Assembly (NCBI GenBank): GCA_016185505.1
Contig: JACPNL010000010.1
Coordinates: 1-55,825 of the forward strand
Source of the DNA: Candidatus Yanofskyibacteriota bacterium
GTDB lineage: Bacteria; Patescibacteriota; Minisyncoccia; 2-02-FULL-40-12; GWA2-44-9
Reading direction: 5' to 3'
Length of the DNA: 55,825 bases
Positions 54,986-55,825 of the stretch are shown here, piece by piece. Numbering within the stretch: the first letter of the stretch is position 1; each line of letters starts with the position of its first letter. The position numbers were made by a program, and so were the translations under genes. The notes beneath the pieces were generated by a model. It was not told the origin of the DNA. It saw only the letters and a list, made by a program, of their open reading frames with translations, and ran no database searches.

Positions 54986-55045
54986 GGAGGGCCTCTGGAG
55001 GGTACAGTCCTGTACCCTCCTCTGACGAAAGGAGTCGAGGTTGGC

Positions 55046-55288
55046 CTAGAGCCGAGCATTCCGTGCGTGGTTTGCCCAGCGCCGCCCGGCTAGCCGGCCG
55101 ATGGCGGGTACGTCCTCGATGGGAACGAATCGCCGAAGCGGGTCGCGTCCGAAGACGCGCTCGTCTTCCTCACGCGCCTCCTCGCATCCGAAATAGGACG
55201 CAAGGACCGCGCCGTCGTTTCGACTGTTGTCGAGGACGAACGTGCCGCCGAATTGAGCGAAATTCTGCTCCGAACCTACTCTTGCCAT
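55046..55288 (-). CDS. Small GC-rich hypothetical protein
   Basis: GGAGG RBS 6 nt before the ATG; 80 codons. Confidence 0.55.
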   Translation of the reverse strand: MARVGSEQNFAQFGGTFVLDNSRNDGAVLASYFGCEEAREEDERVFGRDPLRRFVPIEDVPAIGRLAGRRWANHARNARL

Positions 55289-55372
55289 TTTTGCCTCCGC
55301 GAAAAGGGTGTTAATAAGAACAAACTCGTACCCTATCTTATAACATACCCCAAAAATTTTTGCAATAGGTCA

Positions 55373-55397
55373 AAAATCGGCCTTTTAAGCCGATTTT
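55373..55397. terminator. Hairpin AAAATCGGCCTTTTAAGCCGATTTT
   Basis: Stem overlapping the end of the TraR/DksA gene. Confidence 0.75.
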
Positions 55398-55762
55398 GGG
55401 TGTTGTTCTGTCTTTTCCTCGCAATCTTTACATCGAACCGCAAAAGGCATGGCTATCAAACGCTTCTGGGATATATCCTCTCCGCAATCAACACAAAGGC
55501 CATATTCGTCTTGTTCAAGACGTTCTAGCGCCATCTCGACTTGCCTTAACTCCGTATTTCTTATTTCAATTAAACGAGCGGTAAGCTCTGGATCAAAGTT
55601 TTCTACATCGTCACTTTCTCCATTACAACTACAACTCATCCGCGCTATTCTTGACAAACCTTGGCCTTCTTCTCTAAGCTCTTGGAGCTTGCTTTGAATT
55701 TCGGTGACAATTTGTCTTTTTTGTTCTAGGAGTTTTTCTTTGATTCCATTTTTTGATTCCAC
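55385..55762 (-). CDS. TraR/DksA-family C4 zinc-finger protein
   Basis: ALERLEQDEYGLCVDCGEDISQKRLIAMPFAVRCKDCEEK. Confidence 0.93.
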   Translation of the reverse strand: MESKNGIKEKLLEQKRQIVTEIQSKLQELREEGQGLSRIARMSCSCNGESDDVENFDPELTARLIEIRNTELRQVEMALERLEQDEYGLCVDCGEDISQKRLIAMPFAVRCKDCEEKTEQHPKSA

Positions 55763-55825
55763 TTATTTTCCCCTCTTGTTAAAGGCCATTCTAAATCTAG
55801 GCACAGAATACATGATAACTCTTAA

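Overview
This 55.8 kb AT-rich window looks like a Candidate Phyla Radiation (Patescibacteria/Parcubacteria-like) chromosome. It has compact housekeeping genes (dus, alaS, mnmA, dnaX, rny, gpmI, HU, glgA, tnaA-like), a pilin/T4SS-like module, secreted hydrolases, NAD-salvage genes and a tRNA cluster. The most unusual content is repeat biology. (1) Several palindromic element families sit both between genes and, in frame, inside conserved genes. Three 39-bp copies in alaS and mnmA encode PVDKRL(A/R)KSFIHR, and other families lie in dus, mnmA, dnaX, a GtrA-like gene, a C39 peptidase, an ATPase and a glycosyltransferase. (2) A two-armed, cruciform-like 67-bp element is precisely inserted in one copy of an intergenic repeat, and a paralogous empty site lies in the same window. 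(3) A 59-bp CCCCGCA... hairpin family shows stem covariation; one copy is nested inside another within a glycosyltransferase gene, and one copy splits a tRNA gene. (4) About nine intergenic loci have inverted arms built of degenerate 8-9 bp units. One of them encloses a four-helix-bundle (S23/IVP-like) gene next to a structured-RNA region whose 3' end resembles 23S rRNA. All calls come from reading the sequence; no database search was run.
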